DNA from: Pedobacter cryoconitis
Lineage (GTDB): Bacteria > Bacteroidota > Bacteroidia > Sphingobacteriales > Sphingobacteriaceae
DNA: 64,000 bases
NCBI RefSeq assembly: GCF_014200595.1
Contig: NZ_JACHCG010000004.1
Location: 186,001-250,000, forward strand
Direction: 5' to 3'
The notes beneath the pieces were generated by a model. That model was given only the letters and a program-made list of their open reading frames with translations, made no database searches and was not told the origin of the DNA. Position numbers and translations under genes: made by a program. Shown piece by piece: positions 56,704 through 64,000 of this stretch. How positions within the stretch are numbered: position 1 is the stretch's first letter; the number at the start of each line of letters is the position of its first letter.

Positions 56704-59082
56704 TTATCCTGAGCAGCTGATACAGCCTTCTTCCATAGAACAGACCGGGCCATCAGTGATTTCTTCAACCACCTGCTCAATATGTTCAGGAATTACAGGT
56801 TCCATGTTTTTACCAGCCTGGTTTTCTACAGTGAATTTCACCGCTTGTGATGCAGCCTGAGTACGCAGGTAATACATTCCTGTTTTCAAACCTTTCTTCC
56901 ATGCATAGAAGTGCATTGAAGTCAGTTTAGAAGTATTAGGAGCGTTGATAAACAAGTTAAGGGATTGCGACTGGCAGATATAAGCACCACGATCGGCAGC
57001 CATATCAATGATACTACGCATTTTAATTTCCCAAACTGTTTTATACAATTCTTTGATATAATCAGGTATTTCAGCGATGTCCTGGATAGAACCGTTAGCT
57101 AAAATAATTCTGTCTTTCATTGCTGGCGTCCATAAACCTAAAGCAACTAAATCTTTAAGTAAGTGTTTGTTAACCACGATGAATTCACCGCTCAATACAC
57201 GTCTTGTATAGATGTTTGAAGTATAAGGTTCAAAACATTCATTGTTCCCTAAAATCTGAGAAGTCGAAGCTGTAGGCATTGGTGCAACCAATAAAGAGTT
57301 ACGTACACCGTCTTTAACTACTTTTTTACGCAATGATTCCCAATCCCAACGGTTACTCGATGGTGTTACGTTCCAAAGATCAAACTGGAATTTACCTTTT
57401 GATAAAGGAGAACCTTTGAAAGTTTCGTAAGCTCCGTCTTTAACAGCAAGATCATGCGAAGCAGTCATTGCAGCAAAGTAAATAGTTTCAAAAATTTCTT
57501 TGTTCAGTTCTCTTGCGCCTTCGCTTTCAAAAGGTAAACGCATTAAGATAAATGCATCTGCAAGCCCTTGTACACCTAAACCAACTGGTCTGTGGCGCAT
57601 ATTAGAGTTTCTCGCTTCTTCTACCGGATAAAAGTTATAATCAATGATCTTATTCAGGTTTAAAGTAGCCTGATAAGTTACATCATATAATTTCTGGTGG
57701 TCAAATTCTCCATTGATAACATATCTCGGTAAGGCCAGTGAAGCTAAGTTACATACTGCAACTTCATCTTTAGAGGTATACTCGATGATCTCTGTACATA
57801 AGTTAGAACTTTTGATAGTCCCTAAGTTCTGCTGATTAGATTTACCGTTCGCAGCATCTTTGTACAACAAGTATGGTGTACCGGTTTCAATTTGTGAATC
57901 CAGGATAGCGAACCATAATTCCTGTGCTTTGATCGTTTTACGGGCACGGCCTTCTTTTTCGTAACGTGTATATAACGCGTTAAATTCTTCTCCCCAGCAT
58001 TCTGCCAATCCTGGTGCTTCATGTGGACAGAAAAGGCTCCATTCGCCGTTTTCTTCAACACGCTGCATAAATAAATCGCAAACCCAAAGTGCATAGAACA
58101 AGTCACGTGCGCGCATTTCTTCTTTACCGTGATTTTTACGCAAATCAAGGAAAGCGAATACGTCAGCATGCCAGGGCTCTAAATAGATTGCGAAAGCACC
58201 CTTACGTTTACCTCCACCCTGATCTACATAACGTGCAGTATCATTGAATACTTTTAACATGGGTACGATACCATTACTGGTTCCGTTTGTTCCGCTGATA
58301 TAAGAACCTGTAGCTCTTACGTTGTGAATACTCAATCCAATACCACCTGCACTCTGTGAGATTTTGGCAGTTTGTTTTAAAGTATCATAAATTCCTTCGA
58401 TACTATCATCCTGCATAGATAATAAGAAGCAAGATGACATTTGAGGTTTTGGTGTTGCTGCATTAAACAACGTTGGTGTAGCATGGGTAAACCAACGCTC
58501 ACTCATCAGGTTATAGGTAGCAATTACACTATCAATATCACCTTTGTGAATTCCTACAGAAACACGCATAAATAAATGCTGCGGACGTTCTACGATTTCA
58601 CCATTAATTTTTAGCAGGTACGATTTTTCAAGGGTCTTGAAACCAAAGTAATCGAAACCAAAGTCACGGTCATAGATGATTGTGCTGTCTAATAAATCAG
58701 CATTTTCCTGAATAACTTCCCAAACATCTTCAGCGATTAAAGAAGCTGATTTTTCAGTTTTAGGGTCTATATATCTATATAACATCTCCATCGTCTTTGA
58801 AAACGACTTCGTGGTATTCTTATGCAAATTTGATACGGCTATTCTAGAAGCTAATAAAGCATAGTCCGGGTGTTTTGTGGTTAAAGAGGCAGCAGTCTCA
58901 GCAGCAAGATTATCTAATTCTGAGGTTGTAACACCGTCATACAATCCTTCAATTACTTTCTTGGCTACATCTATAGGATCAACAAGTTCCACATTAAAGC
59001 CATAACATAACTTTTCGATCCGGGCAGTGATCTTATCAAACCGCACCGCTTCTTTGCGACCATCTCTTTTTTCTACAAACAT
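56704..59082 (-). CDS. nrdA: Ribonucleotide reductase class I, large subunit
   Basis: The 792-aa subunit reduces ribonucleoside diphosphates to deoxy forms. An N-terminal ATP-cone (1-90, [16 protein letters not shown]) gives dATP control. Active-site parts are [23 protein letters not shown] and [16 protein letters not shown]; the C-terminal swinging pair is in [12 protein letters not shown]. Length and motifs match the eukaryote-like NrdA. It follows nrdB by about 77 bases. Confidence 0.97.
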   Translation of the reverse strand: MFVEKRDGRKEAVRFDKITARIEKLCYGFNVELVDPIDVAKKVIEGLYDGVTTSELDNLAAETAASLTTKHPDYALLASRIAVSNLHKNTTKSFSKTMEMLYRYIDPKTEKSASLIAEDVWEVIQENADLLDSTIIYDRDFGFDYFGFKTLEKSYLLKINGEIVERPQHLFMRVSVGIHKGDIDSVIATYNLMSERWFTHATPTLFNAATPKPQMSSCFLLSMQDDSIEGIYDTLKQTAKISQSAGGIGLSIHNVRATGSYISGTNGTSNGIVPMLKVFNDTARYVDQGGGKRKGAFAIYLEPWHADVFAFLDLRKNHGKEEMRARDLFYALWVCDLFMQRVEENGEWSLFCPHEAPGLAECWGEEFNALYTRYEKEGRARKTIKAQELWFAILDSQIETGTPYLLYKDAANGKSNQQNLGTIKSSNLCTEIIEYTSKDEVAVCNLASLALPRYVINGEFDHQKLYDVTYQATLNLNKIIDYNFYPVEEARNSNMRHRPVGLGVQGLADAFILMRLPFESEGARELNKEIFETIYFAAMTASHDLAVKDGAYETFKGSPLSKGKFQFDLWNVTPSSNRWDWESLRKKVVKDGVRNSLLVAPMPTASTSQILGNNECFEPYTSNIYTRRVLSGEFIVVNKHLLKDLVALGLWTPAMKDRIILANGSIQDIAEIPDYIKELYKTVWEIKMRSIIDMAADRGAYICQSQSLNLFINAPNTSKLTSMHFYAWKKGLKTGMYYLRTQAASQAVKFTVENQAGKNMEPVIPEHIEQVVEEITDGPVCSMEEGCISCSG

Positions 59083-59159
59083 ATTTTCTTAGGTTTTATG
59101 CTGCTTATTCTCGTTGTTCAAAGCAATTCCGAACATAGGCAACAGTTTATATTCTTTTA

Positions 59160-60131
59160 TTAAAAATCATCATCCAGAGAGAAAGCCGAAGCTTTGTCTT
59201 CTGAAGACGTCAACACCCCACTTTTCTGGTAATCCCCAACACGTTTCTCAAAGAAGTTGGTTTTTCCCTGCAAGGAGATCATCTCCATGAAGTCAAACGG
59301 ATTAGTAGCGTTATATATTTTGTCATATCCCAGTTCGCTCGACCATCTGTCGGCCACAAATTCGATATACTGAGACATTAGTTTGGCATTCATACCGATC
59401 AGTGCAACTGGCAGTGCATCTGTCACAAATTCTTTTTCTATTTCAACGGCATCTTTGATGATACCATGAACTGCTTCCTGAGAAAGTTTATTTTTCAGCA
59501 TTTTGTAAAGCAGGCAGGCAAATTCACAGTGCATACCTTCGTCTCTTGAGATCAGCTCATTGCTGAAGGTCAATCCGGGCATTAAACCACGTTTCTTCAA
59601 CCAGAAAATTGAACAGAAACTTCCGCTGAAGAAAATACCTTCTACAGCTGCAAAAGCTACCAGACGTTCCGCGAAGTTTCCTCCGTCGATCCAGCGCAAT
59701 GCCCATTCTGCTTTTCTTTTTACACAAGGTACAGTGTCAATAGCGTGGAACAGTCTGTCTTTTTCTGCTTCATCCTTGATATAAGTATCAATCAATAAAG
59801 CATAAGTTTCAGAGTGGATGTTTTCCATCATAATCTGGAAACCATAAAAGCAACGTGCTTCTGGCAACTGGACTTCACTCATAAAGTTGACTGCAAGGTT
59901 CTCATTCACAATTCCGTCACTGGCTGAGAAAAATGCCAGGATATGAGAGATGAAATGGCGCTCTCCATCATTAAGATTATCCCAGTGTTTCTGATCATCA
60001 GATAGATCAATCTCTTCGGCCGTCCAAAAACTAGCTTCACTCTTTTTGTACATTTCCCAGATTGCCGGATATTTAATCGGCAAAAGTACAAAGCGATCTT
60101 TGTTCTCTTTCAGTAATACTTCTTCTTCCAT
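59160..60131 (-). CDS. nrdB: Ribonucleotide reductase class I, small subunit
   Basis: The start is set at the ATG at 60131 (323 aa); a TTG 33 bases upstream is less likely. The di-iron/tyrosyl protein has [18 protein letters not shown] with the likely radical Tyr and iron ligands, [11 protein letters not shown] and [15 protein letters not shown]. It passes the radical to NrdA. It is first in the nrdB-nrdA operon. A perfect DnaA box lies about 250 bases upstream. Confidence 0.96.
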   Translation of the reverse strand: MEEEVLLKENKDRFVLLPIKYPAIWEMYKKSEASFWTAEEIDLSDDQKHWDNLNDGERHFISHILAFFSASDGIVNENLAVNFMSEVQLPEARCFYGFQIMMENIHSETYALLIDTYIKDEAEKDRLFHAIDTVPCVKRKAEWALRWIDGGNFAERLVAFAAVEGIFFSGSFCSIFWLKKRGLMPGLTFSNELISRDEGMHCEFACLLYKMLKNKLSQEAVHGIIKDAVEIEKEFVTDALPVALIGMNAKLMSQYIEFVADRWSSELGYDKIYNATNPFDFMEMISLQGKTNFFEKRVGDYQKSGVLTSSEDKASAFSLDDDF

Positions 60132-60378
60132 GGGTATATTATAAGGGTAATAAACGATTGTCAATAGGTATTAGTCCTCTTCAATAGTCTTTTCAGCAGA
60201 CCGGCTTCAATAAATCAAAAGTTTTACCTAAAATCAGGCTTAATATTTAATCATAAAATATTAACTACTAAACCTTTACCTAACAAATTATTGATAATAA
60301 TGTCAGAATTTTTGTTTAAACAAATATATACTTTGAGGCTTTTAAACGTTAGCAATAGTTCTTAACAAGAGGGCGTAG

Positions 60379-60387
60379 TTATCCACA
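60379..60387 (+). promoter_or_regulatory. Perfect DnaA box (TTATCCACA)
   Basis: This matches the DnaA consensus TTATNCACA. A second site, TGTTGATAA at 60468-60476, fits in reverse with one mismatch. Both are in the 384-base gap between nrdB and the rlpA-like gene; nothing else clear was seen in that gap. Confidence 0.5.
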
Positions 60388-60515
60388 CTGCGGGACAAAA
60401 ATTACAGTTAATTTACTTTGTAAAGTTGTTATTGTTTTCTGTTGTTATCAAAGAAACCAGAAAAAACTGTTGATAACATTTGCAATTCTGACTATTGCTA
60501 CCTGATATTCAGGAT

Positions 60516-60914
60516 TTAAGAGGATTTATCGTAGCTGATTTTCACTTTGGACTGTCCTTTTCTAAAAAAACCGAGGTCTTTGGCAGCTTGTTCTGAAACA
60601 TCAATAATATATCTTTTTGTAAAAGGGCCTCTGTCATTGATTTCCACATCTACTGATTTTCCCGTCGCGACGTTGGTGACAGTTACGATCGTACCAAAGG
60701 GAAGTGAACGGTGAGCGGCTGTTAATTTGCTTCGCCGGTATTTGGCTCCGCTGGTAGTTCTTTTGCCTTCAAACTTCCTATGATAATAGGTTGCCATTCC
60801 TGTTTTTATTAGCGTTGAACCGTCTAAAGCTGTACTGTCCAGTGCTGTAGTATCTCCCTGTGCGTCAACTTGCAAGAACAAGAATATACTCAATAAAAGC
60901 AAACAATATCTCAT
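60516..60914 (-). CDS. RlpA-family septal ring protein
   Basis: The 132-aa exported protein has a signal peptide (to about 18, LQVDAQ). It has a double-psi beta-barrel: MATYYHRKFEGKRTTSGAKY, LTAAHRSLPFGT and VEINDRGPF with the Asp used by lytic transglycosylases of this family. It lacks the SPOR domain of E. coli RlpA. Role in cell-wall cleavage is from the family. Confidence 0.9.
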   Translation of the reverse strand: MRYCLLLLSIFLFLQVDAQGDTTALDSTALDGSTLIKTGMATYYHRKFEGKRTTSGAKYRRSKLTAAHRSLPFGTIVTVTNVATGKSVDVEINDRGPFTKRYIIDVSEQAAKDLGFFRKGQSKVKISYDKSS

Positions 60915-60973
60915 ATTTAATTTTGTTGGTGAACTTTCAAAGGTAAGTAAAAAAAGTATATACCACCAAACTA

Positions 60974-61006
60974 AAAATGCCCAATGATCTGATCATCGGG
61001 CATTTA
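60974..61006 (-). terminator. Terminator of msrB
   Basis: Stem AAATGCCC.ATGAT/ATCAT.GGGCATTT with one mismatch, about 45 bases after the msrB stop. Confidence 0.7.
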
Positions 61007-61051
61007 CGTAAATTAAAACGGGTATTTTCAGGGTTTAAATACCTTTAAAAG

Positions 61052-61528
61052 CTATTTATCGGGAACAAAATTCATTGAAATTGAGTTCACACAGTTTCTT
61101 GTATTTTTTGCTGTAAATCCTTCACCCAGGAACACGTGTCCAAGGTGTGCTTTACAGTTTGCACAGACGATTTCGGTACGTGATCCATCTGCGTCAGGGA
61201 TCCTGATTACTGCGCCTTTAATCTCGTCATCAAAGCTCGGCCAGCCGCATGAGGATTCAAATTTTGATTCCGAACGGTAAAGGGCTGCATTGCACCGTTT
61301 GCAGGTATAAGTACCTTTAGCTGTGTTTTTCAATAATGTTCCAGTTCCTGGATATTCTGTGCCTTTGTGCACAATTACATCTTCTTCTTCTGCGGTTAAT
61401 TTATTCCATTCCATTTTTCCGGTGGTTTTTGAAGGTGATTCTTTTTGTTGTTTCTGCGCACAGGCCATCAAGCTGCAAATGCAAACAAGCCCGGCTATTA
61501 ATATCGATTTACTAATGATCGTTTTCAT
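61052..61528 (-). CDS. msrB: Peptide-methionine (R)-S-oxide reductase, exported
   Basis: The 158-aa protein has a signal peptide with a lipobox-like LMAC (Cys23) and so acts in the periplasm. The MsrB domain has two zinc CxxC pairs (CKRC, CANC), SSCGWPSFDD and the catalytic Cys in TRNCVNSISM. It repairs oxidised methionine in envelope proteins. It ends VPDK; no msrA domain is fused. Confidence 0.94.
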   Translation of the reverse strand: MKTIISKSILIAGLVCICSLMACAQKQQKESPSKTTGKMEWNKLTAEEEDVIVHKGTEYPGTGTLLKNTAKGTYTCKRCNAALYRSESKFESSCGWPSFDDEIKGAVIRIPDADGSRTEIVCANCKAHLGHVFLGEGFTAKNTRNCVNSISMNFVPDK

Positions 61529-61599
61529 ATTTCTATATACGTTTAACGGCCCCCTTCAGTTTTTAGCACACAAATAATGCAAGCTGACAAATACGTGAT

Positions 61600-61637
61600 A
61601 AAAAAAAAGAGGCTCGTTTTGACACGAACCTCTTTTA
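61600..61637 (-). terminator. Terminator of sucD
   Basis: Stem AAAGAGG.TCGT/ACGA.CCTCTTT with one mismatch and T runs, about 20 bases after the sucD stop. Confidence 0.8.
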
Positions 61638-61654
61638 TATGAATTTAAGAAGGA

Positions 61655-62527
61655 TTATTTTTTCAATAATTCTGCCATAGCTTCACCGATTTCAGCAGGA
61701 CTTTCTACTACACGGATTCCGCATTCTGCCATAATTTTCATTTTAGCAGCAGCAGTATCATCAACACCACCAACGATAGCACCAGCATGGCCCATTTTAC
61801 GTCCCGCAGGAGCAGTCTGGCCGGCGATAAATCCTACTACTGGTTTTGTACCATGTTCTTTGATCCAAAGCGCAGCTTCAGCTTCCATACCACCACCAAT
61901 TTCACCGATCATGATGATACCTTCAGTTTCAGGATCATTCATTAACAATTCAACAGCTTCTTTAGTAGTTGTACCGATAATTGGATCTCCACCAATACCG
62001 ATTGCTGTAGTGATACCTAAACCTGCTTTCACTACCTGGTCAACTGCTTCATAAGTTAATGTTCCTGATTTAGAAACAACACCTACTGTACCTTTTTTGA
62101 AGATAAAACCTGGCATGATACCAACTTTAGCTTCATCAGCAGTAATAACACCCGGGCAGTTAGGACCGATTAAACGGCAATCTCTTCCAGTAATATATTC
62201 TTTAACCTGAATCATATCCTTTGTAGGGATACCTTCAGTAATACATACAATAACTTTTATTCCAGCTTCAGCAGCTTCCATAATGGCATCTGCGGCAAAA
62301 GCAGGTGGAACAAAGATAATAGATACATTAGCTCCAGCTTGATCAACCGCATCTTTAACCGTGTTAAAAACCGGTCTGTCTAAATGAGTTTGTCCGCCTT
62401 TACCAGGTGTAACCCCGCCAACTACGTCAGTTCCGTATTCTATCATTTGTGAAGCATGGTAAGTACCTTCATTTCCGGTAAAACCTTGTACAATTACTTT
62501 TGAATCTTTATTTACTAAAACACTCAT
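61655..62527 (-). CDS. sucD: Succinyl-CoA ligase alpha subunit
   Basis: The 290-aa TCA-cycle subunit has a CoA-binding domain ([29 protein letters not shown]) and the phosphohistidine in [10 protein letters not shown] (about 248). NCPGVIT and [10 protein letters not shown] are conserved. sucC is not adjacent. The length is normal. Confidence 0.97.
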   Translation of the reverse strand: MSVLVNKDSKVIVQGFTGNEGTYHASQMIEYGTDVVGGVTPGKGGQTHLDRPVFNTVKDAVDQAGANVSIIFVPPAFAADAIMEAAEAGIKVIVCITEGIPTKDMIQVKEYITGRDCRLIGPNCPGVITADEAKVGIMPGFIFKKGTVGVVSKSGTLTYEAVDQVVKAGLGITTAIGIGGDPIIGTTTKEAVELLMNDPETEGIIMIGEIGGGMEAEAALWIKEHGTKPVVGFIAGQTAPAGRKMGHAGAIVGGVDDTAAAKMKIMAECGIRVVESPAEIGEAMAELLKK

Positions 62528-62630
62528 GTATCTATATTTTTTTATGCAAATCTAAGATTATTGAATGGAATGGCAAATGCATTTGGAATTATAATGAAAA
62601 GAAATGTGTGGGAGAGTGCGTGAGAGGGGA

Positions 62631-62720
62631 AACAATAAAAACCGACAACGTATTTTCCGCCTTACGTTCCCCGAAGAGGGGATCCGAGGCCGGGAAACAC
62701 GTTGTCGGTTTTTTATTGTT
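62631..62720. repeat. Three-tier hairpin element
   Basis: Outer arms of about 21 bases (62631-62651 and 62699-62720, one bulge) enclose a second stem (TTTCC.GCC/GGC.GGAAA) and a third (TCCCC/GGGGA). Poly-T follows on the plus strand. It could be a terminator or a mobile palindromic element. It lies upstream of sucD in the 797-base gene-free region 62528-63324. Confidence 0.7.
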
Positions 62721-62919
62721 TTTCTCACTTAACTGTAGGGGGGAGTTGGATTGTTGTTGCAAAAATAATTTAACAAAAAACATCTTTTATAGTCCTGTAA
62801 TCATAAAATACTTTGTCTTTTGCCTGTTTACAGCAGTTCAGGCGTATTTCTGGACTATTCAGGTACTGGTCTGCATTCTTTTAACGCTGGTTTTAAGGAC
62901 GTTACTGGCTATATTCTTC

Positions 62920-63007
62920 AGCAGTTTGATGCGTACTTCAAGCGTAGTTGATACGGGTCGAAGCGTTTCAACCCCGTATCAACCCCGTTTGAAGTGCGCA
63001 TCAAACT
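62920..63007. repeat. Eight 11-bp units forming a nested inverted repeat
   Basis: Units are agcagtttgat / gcgtacttcaa / gcgtagttgat / acgggtcgaag / cgtttcaaccc / cgtatcaaccc / cgtttgaagtg / cgcatcaaact. The outermost 21-base arms (62921-62941 and 62989-63009) pair with one mismatch, and GTTGATACGGG (62947) pairs with CCCGTATCAAC (62973). Confidence 0.7.
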
Positions 63008-63163
63008 GCAACCAGACTCTACCAGTTACCTTGTTAAAAAGTAATTGTTTTACAATCAAACTAATTGTCTGTCAGGCTAGTGCATAAATTTATTATAAAC
63101 CTGAAAATCAGGGCTATATTGATATTTATCAAACAAAATCCGGCCTCTTTATTAAATAATAAC

Positions 63164-63214
63164 ATGGCCACCAAACATGAACACCAACAAAGAATGGAGC
63201 GCCGTAAGGGTTAG
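63164..63214 (+). CDS. Possible 16-aa micropeptide
   Basis: ATG to TAG encodes MATKHEHQQRMERRKG, very basic and charged, ending 10 bases before a long hairpin. It could be a leader or chance. It is too short for composition to help. Confidence 0.15.
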   Translation: MATKHEHQQRMERRKG

Positions 63215-63223
63215 ACAATCACT

Positions 63224-63311
63224 ATCTTAAAAAAGAGGGAAAGGCATATTCCTTGCCTTCGCTATAATTCATAGCGGCAGCAAGCAATATGCCTTTCCCT
63301 TTTTTTAAGAT
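63224..63311. terminator. Two-tier long hairpin
   Basis: Outer arms of about 32 bases (63224-63256 and 63280-63311; one insertion, one mismatch) enclose CGCTAT/ATAGCG. T and A runs lie at the outer ends. It starts 13 bases after the ABC gene stop on the minus strand and would end that transcript. Confidence 0.75.
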
Positions 63312-63324
63312 CCGTTGGAAAACC

Positions 63325-64000
63325 TTATTTAGCGATACCAACGGAGTGAAACTGCAAATCGTACAGCTTTTTGTAATAACCGTCAAGTTTCAGTAACTCC
63401 TGGTGGTTACCGATTTCTTTAATCTCTCCTTTATCCAGTACGATAATCTGATCAGCTTTCTGTATAGTTGACAAACGGTGTGCAATCACAATGGAAGTAC
63501 GGCCCTTCATCAGCTTATCAATTGCAGTCTGAATCAGCATTTCAGTTTCTGTATCTACAGACGAAGTCGCTTCATCAAGCACAAGAATAGAAGGATTATA
63601 GACTAATGCCCTGATAAAAGAAATTAGCTGTGCTTGTCCGGCAGAAAGTGTGGCTCCGCGTTCCATTACGTTATACTGATAACCTCCGGGAAGTCTCTCA
63701 ATGAAATCGTGTGCACCTACTTTTTGAGCCGCATCAACCACTTCCTCCATAGTTATGGCAGGGTTATTTAGCGTGATATTATTAAAAATTGTATCAGAAA
63801 ATAAGAAAACGTCCTGTAGTACAGTAGCAATATTATTCCTTAGATAGTTTAGCTCATAGTCATTGATACTTACACCATCAACTTTGATTTCTCCTTTCTG
63901 GATTTCGTAGAAACGGTTCAGGATATTGATAGTGGACGATTTACCTGCCCCCGTTGCACCAACCATTGCCACAGTCTGCCCTGCCTTTACTTCGAAAGAG
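63325..64000 (-). CDS. ABC exporter, C-terminal ATPase domain (partial)
   Basis: The frame runs off the window edge; about 225 residues of the nucleotide-binding domain of an MsbA-like half-transporter are present. Walker [11 protein letters not shown]-loop [10 protein letters not shown], Walker [13 protein letters not shown] and H-loop IVIAHRLST are visible. The signature is SAGQAQ, where LSGGQ is usual. The membrane part lies outside. The substrate is unknown. Confidence 0.92.
   Translation of the reverse strand, partial: SFEVKAGQTVAMVGATGAGKSSTINILNRFYEIQKGEIKVDGVSINDYELNYLRNNIATVLQDVFLFSDTIFNNITLNNPAITMEEVVDAAQKVGAHDFIERLPGGYQYNVMERGATLSAGQAQLISFIRALVYNPSILVLDEATSSVDTETEMLIQTAIDKLMKGRTSIVIAHRLSTIQKADQIIVLDKGEIKEIGNHQELLKLDGYYKKLYDLQFHSVGIAK

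Noticed and set aside
60360..60480. Chromosome origin
   Set aside because: Only one perfect DnaA box and no cluster, AT-rich unwinding element or dnaA/dnaN neighbours.
62500..63087. Plus-strand 195-codon open frame
   Set aside because: It crosses the start of sucD, the three-tier hairpin and the 11-bp array. Its composition follows those structures and no domain is visible.

Overview
The window reads as chromosomal DNA of a Bacteroidota bacterium, most likely Sphingobacteriaceae and Pedobacter-like. The evidence is a SusC/SusD pair, several TonB-dependent receptors with carboxypeptidase-regulatory N-domains, rpsF-rpsR-rplI, Bacteroidota-type promoters (-7 box TAnnTTTG, often TATCTTTG), few Shine-Dalgarno sites, and Rhs proteins of the Bacteroidota type. 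The genus is an inference.

Layout. 1-1.7 kb: end of an unknown gene, about 1 kb without a convincing gene that carries short arrays with a 10-11 bp period, and tRNA-Phe. 1.7-9 kb: Fe-S/CCG oxidoreductase pair, YycJ-like metallohydrolase, MtgA, transaldolase, and ribosomal proteins bS6-bS18-bL9. 9-20 kb: TonB receptor with a palindromic operator candidate, dnaX with an A10 slippery run, isocitrate dehydrogenase, and a PQQ-type sugar dehydrogenase abutting a TonB receptor. 20-24.8 kb: short SSB, small unknowns, MFS exporter, lgt. 24.8-35.5 kb: a polysaccharide utilisation locus (SusC, SusD, GH3, GH30) probably for beta-1,6-glucan. It is headed by a 7TM-DISM membrane sensor fused to an IS1595-transposase-like zinc-ribbon/helix region, the strongest candidate here for an undescribed regulatory system. 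35.5-41.3 kb: a decaying Rhs polymorphic-toxin locus with one main toxin/immunity pair, one orphan tip/immunity pair, one toxin-tail/immunity remnant, and ORF6N and XRE regulators between them. 41.8-64 kb: mostly housekeeping genes (pseudouridine synthase, panB, carA, ABC exporters, enolase, DivIC, fabG, agmatine-to-putrescine enzymes, nrdAB, RlpA, MsrB, sucD) and the end of an exporter ATPase gene.

How it works together. In the sugar locus, the surface SusCD pair would import glucan pieces made by the GH30 lipoprotein, GH3 would release glucose, and the upstream sensor would switch on transcription. A terminator hairpin between susD and the GH3 gene may keep enzyme levels below transporter levels, and a 31-bp perfect palindrome closes the operon. 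aguB and aguA turn agmatine into putrescine. nrdB-nrdA supply dNTPs, and a perfect DnaA box sits upstream of them. Many genes end in hairpins shared by convergent neighbours, some containing the stop codons. All reading is by eye; no database or structure search was run.
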